Shown: positions 11,522 through 13,655 of the stretch, piece by piece
Layout: every line of letters starts with the position of its first letter
Position numbering within the stretch: position 1 is the stretch's first letter
NCBI GenBank assembly: GCA_029571425.1
Contig: JAKPSR010000347.1
Location: 1 to 13,655, forward strand
Direction: 5' to 3'
DNA from: Spirochaetota bacterium
GTDB taxonomy: Bacteria > Spirochaetota > Spirochaetia > Treponematales > Treponemataceae
Length of the DNA stretch: 13,655 bases
Translations under genes and position numbers: made by a program
Notes under the pieces: model-generated
Database searches by the model: none
Seen by the model: only the letters and a program-made list of their open reading frames with translations
What the model was told of the DNA's origin: nothing

Positions 11522-13492
11522 ATGGCGTTACGTCGTCCTTTTTTCGGATATCTATTCATCTCAGTCGCCATCGCGCTCGCCTCCGGCGAGGAGCCGGACG
11601 CGGACGCACCGCTCGACTTCGTCGTTACGGCGAGTCGCGTCGCCGAGGACCCGACGCTCGCGAGCGCGACGGTTACCGTAGTCACTGCCGAGGATATAGC
11701 CGAATCGGGCAAGACATCGCTCGTCGACATCCTGAGCGAGGTGCCCGGCGTCTCCTTTCGCTCGTTCTCGGGTGAGGCGGAGGCACAGGTATCGATGCGC
11801 GGCTTCGGCGAGAATTCATTCGCTCGCGTCGTCGTCCTCGTCAACGGGCGCAGGCTCAATAACCCCGACATGAAGGGCATTAACTGGCTTTCGATCCCGC
11901 TGTCCGCGATCGAGCGCGTCGAGGTCCTTGATGGCCCATCGGGCGTTCTCTATGGGAACGGGGCGGTCGGCGGGGTGATTAACATCATCACCAAGGAGGC
12001 CGCGCGTCCCCTGTCGGTCATGGCGACTCTATCGGGCGGGACCCAATCGTCGCATCGCGTTCTCGGCGATTTCGGTATTGCCCGCGACCGGTGGAACGCG
12101 CGCGTGACGATCGACGACTCGGCCACTGATGGATGGCGCGACCGAAGCGCGTCGCGGGCGTCGAGCGCGACGGTTTCTCTCGGCGTTGACCCGACGGGCA
12201 ACGTGGGGTTCACGTCTTCTCTCAATTTTACTGATAGCGCGTACGAGATGCCCGGTTCCCTTTCCGAGGCGGAGTGGGAGGACGATCCCCGTCAGGCGGT
12301 AAACCCGGCCGACGAGGCGCGCGAGCAAGAGCTCGCGGGGACATTTGGCGTTCGCTGGGAGCCGTTCTCCGCGTTTGAGATTGAGCTTCCAATCGGCGTC
12401 ACGCGCAAGGATATCGAGGTTGATCAGGCGAGCTGGGGATCGTATACCGACCGACTCGTGACCCTCGCCTTCGCCCAGCCGAAGGCGACGTTGTCCCGAG
12501 CGATTGGCTCGGGATCAATTCGAGCCGTCGCTGGGATCGACGCCTCGTACGCGGCCCTCGACGTCGAAAGCTACGCCGACCTTGCGCGGACTATACCGTC
12601 AAACGCCTTCGAGATCTCGATGCGTACCCTTGGCGCGTACGTCGACGCTCGATGGCGCTTTTTGTTCCCCGTGACGATCGGCGCCGGGTTGCGTTACGAT
12701 GCCGCCCGAATCGACGCGCGAAACGTCGACGAGACCGTCGACGAGACGAGACGGTGGGATGCATTCGTGTGGGATGTCTCCGTCGGCTACGTTCCAACCA
12801 CGTTTCTTTCCGTTTACGCGAAATATAATACCCTATTCCGCTACCCGTCTACCGACGAGGTAACCTCGTTCTACGGGTTTGGCGGCGATTCCTTCAACGA
12901 CGATCTTGAGAGCGAGTCTGGGTGGAACGCCGAGATCGGCGCCAAGCTGAGGCTCGGTCGCGTGTCGGCGTCAATTAACGCGTATTACCTCGCGATGCGC
13001 GACGAGATTGCCTACAACATGGTGAGTTTCCGAAACGAGAACATGGCCGAGACTCGGCGCCTCGGGGCGAACGCGAGCGTCGAGGCGGCTCCGTGTCGAT
13101 ATATCTCCGCGCGAGCTTCCTACTCATTCGTCGACGCGCGCTTCTCTGCGGGTGAGAATGACGGCAACCTCGTGCCGCTCGTGCCGGCGCACACCGTGAA
13201 CGCCGCCGTGACGGTTTACGCGCCGGGTGGTTTTAGCCTTTCGCCCGACTTGTCCGTAGTCGGTTCTTGCCGTGCGGGGGGCGATGAGGCGAACGTGGCG
13301 GACGAGGTCGACGCGTATCTTCTTTGGGGGATGACGGCGCGGTTCGCGCCGCCGGCGGCCGATGGCGCGTTGACGTTCCGCCTTCGCGTCGAGAATCTCG
13401 CCGATACGCGGTATGTGCCCTACATTTATTACGGCGGGTATTATCCCGGCGCCGGAAGATCGGTGGAGGTCAGTGTTTCCTACGCGTACTGA
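11522..13492 (+). CDS. btuB: TonB-dependent outer-membrane receptor, probably for cobalamin (BtuB-like)
   Basis: A 656-residue outer-membrane receptor that imports a ligand using TonB energy. An N-terminal signal peptide (basic MALRR, hydrophobic to about 20, cleavage near ASG) is followed by a TonB box LDFVVTAS (31-38) like the BtuB box. The plug domain spans about 45-160 (SVRGF-like SMRGFGENSF at 91-100, NGRRLNNPD, IERVEVLDGPSGVLYGNGAVGGVINII). The remainder is a beta-barrel rich in alternating strands and ends with an aromatic residue (SVSYAY). E. coli BtuB is a little shorter (about 614). I chose the ATG at 11522 because GAGGAGGT stands just upstream and a signal peptide follows; the frame is open further upstream inside the riboswitch. 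Corrinoid specificity is inferred from the B12 riboswitch in front of it, not from the barrel. Confidence 0.92.
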   Translation: MALRRPFFGYLFISVAIALASGEEPDADAPLDFVVTASRVAEDPTLASATVTVVTAEDIAESGKTSLVDILSEVPGVSFRSFSGEAEAQVSMRGFGENSFARVVVLVNGRRLNNPDMKGINWLSIPLSAIERVEVLDGPSGVLYGNGAVGGVINIITKEAARPLSVMATLSGGTQSSHRVLGDFGIARDRWNARVTIDDSATDGWRDRSASRASSATVSLGVDPTGNVGFTSSLNFTDSAYEMPGSLSEAEWEDDPRQAVNPADEAREQELAGTFGVRWEPFSAFEIELPIGVTRKDIEVDQASWGSYTDRLVTLAFAQPKATLSRAIGSGSIRAVAGIDASYAALDVESYADLARTIPSNAFEISMRTLGAYVDARWRFLFPVTIGAGLRYDAARIDARNVDETVDETRRWDAFVWDVSVGYVPTTFLSVYAKYNTLFRYPSTDEVTSFYGFGGDSFNDDLESESGWNAEIGAKLRLGRVSASINAYYLAMRDEIAYNMVSFRNENMAETRRLGANASVEAAPCRYISARASYSFVDARFSAGENDGNLVPLVPAHTVNAAVTVYAPGGFSLSPDLSVVGSCRAGGDEANVADEVDAYLLWGMTARFAPPAADGALTFRLRVENLADTRYVPYIYYGGYYPGAGRSVEVSVSYAY

Positions 13493-13655
13493 CGCGGACA
13501 CGCGTCGCCTGTGCCTGGCGATCCTTCTCTCGGTCGCCTTCTATGCCCTTATCGCGGGGACGCTCGCCCTCTTGGTTTCGCTCGGGGTATCAGGCGCCGC
13601 GGCGTCGCGCCGCGTTCCTCGCTTCGGCTCCGTGTCCTTGACCCTTGACCGACGG
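13473..13655 (+). CDS. N-terminal part of a membrane-anchored protein, possibly a TonB energy transducer (truncated by window end)
   Basis: The frame starting at GTG 13473 overlaps the receptor gene by 20 bases and runs open to the window end (61 codons). It gives a short charged N terminus (FPTRTDADTRR), one long hydrophobic segment (about residues 14-40), then a basic RR motif and VPRFGSVSLTL. This type-II single-span layout beside a TonB-dependent receptor suggests TonB. The E. coli TonB span has an S-xxx-H motif; here the matching place reads SVAFY, with Tyr. GGAGG at 13465-13469 is only three bases before the GTG, an unusually short spacing, so a later start is possible. The identity is a guess from context. 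Confidence 0.5.
   Translation, partial: MFPTRTDADTRRLCLAILLSVAFYALIAGTLALLVSLGVSGAAASRRVPRFGSVSLTLDRR

Overview
The window is GC-rich, densely packed bacterial chromosome with no rRNA, tRNA, CRISPR array or insertion sequence. A TonB-dependent outer-membrane receptor and a secreted protein with a Sec signal mark it as a diderm (Gram-negative-type) organism. Glycogen phosphorylase, NADP-type glutamate dehydrogenase, a GGDEF-PilZ protein, many extended -10 promoters and the style of the small hypothetical genes make me suspect a GC-rich member of the Spirochaetota. No marker gene in the window proves this.

Layout. 1-1833: 3' part of a glycogen phosphorylase gene, then a small secreted protein of unknown function with its own promoter inside the end of the phosphorylase gene, then a strong terminator. 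1834-3384: an AT-rich leader with a perfect small inverted repeat, the glutamate dehydrogenase gene and a strong terminator. 3396-4702: a three-gene operon (GNAT-like acetyltransferase, DUF2721 membrane protein, ACT-domain protein). 4714-6042: a divergent pair, a YkgJ-like cysteine-rich metal-cluster protein on the minus strand and a PAS-LuxR regulator on the plus strand. 6087-7023: an unknown helical protein and acylphosphatase, closely coupled. 7030-8308, minus strand: a GGDEF-PilZ cyclic-di-GMP protein with a good promoter. 8333-11244, minus strand: a copper operon. It encodes a Cu(I) P-type ATPase fused in frame to a CopZ-like metallochaperone domain, followed by csoR overlapping by ATGA, and has a sigma70-type promoter with a GC-rich CsoR-like operator at the transcription start. 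11297-13655, plus strand: a cobalamin riboswitch, a BtuB-like receptor, and the beginning of a probable TonB-type energy transducer.

How the genes work together. The copper operon is a self-contained homeostasis unit: CsoR senses Cu(I) and represses its own operon, the ATPase exports copper, and the chaperone domain carries it. The divergent unit imports corrinoids: the riboswitch senses cobalamin and probably hides the ribosome binding site of the receptor gene. The adjacent TonB-like gene, translated from an overlapping start, would supply energy. The most unusual feature is a complete ribosome binding site and ATG inside the ATPase reading frame, exactly at the start of its C-terminal chaperone domain. 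One gene may therefore make both the fused pump and a free chaperone, or an ancestral copA-copZ pair may have been joined by a one-base indel.
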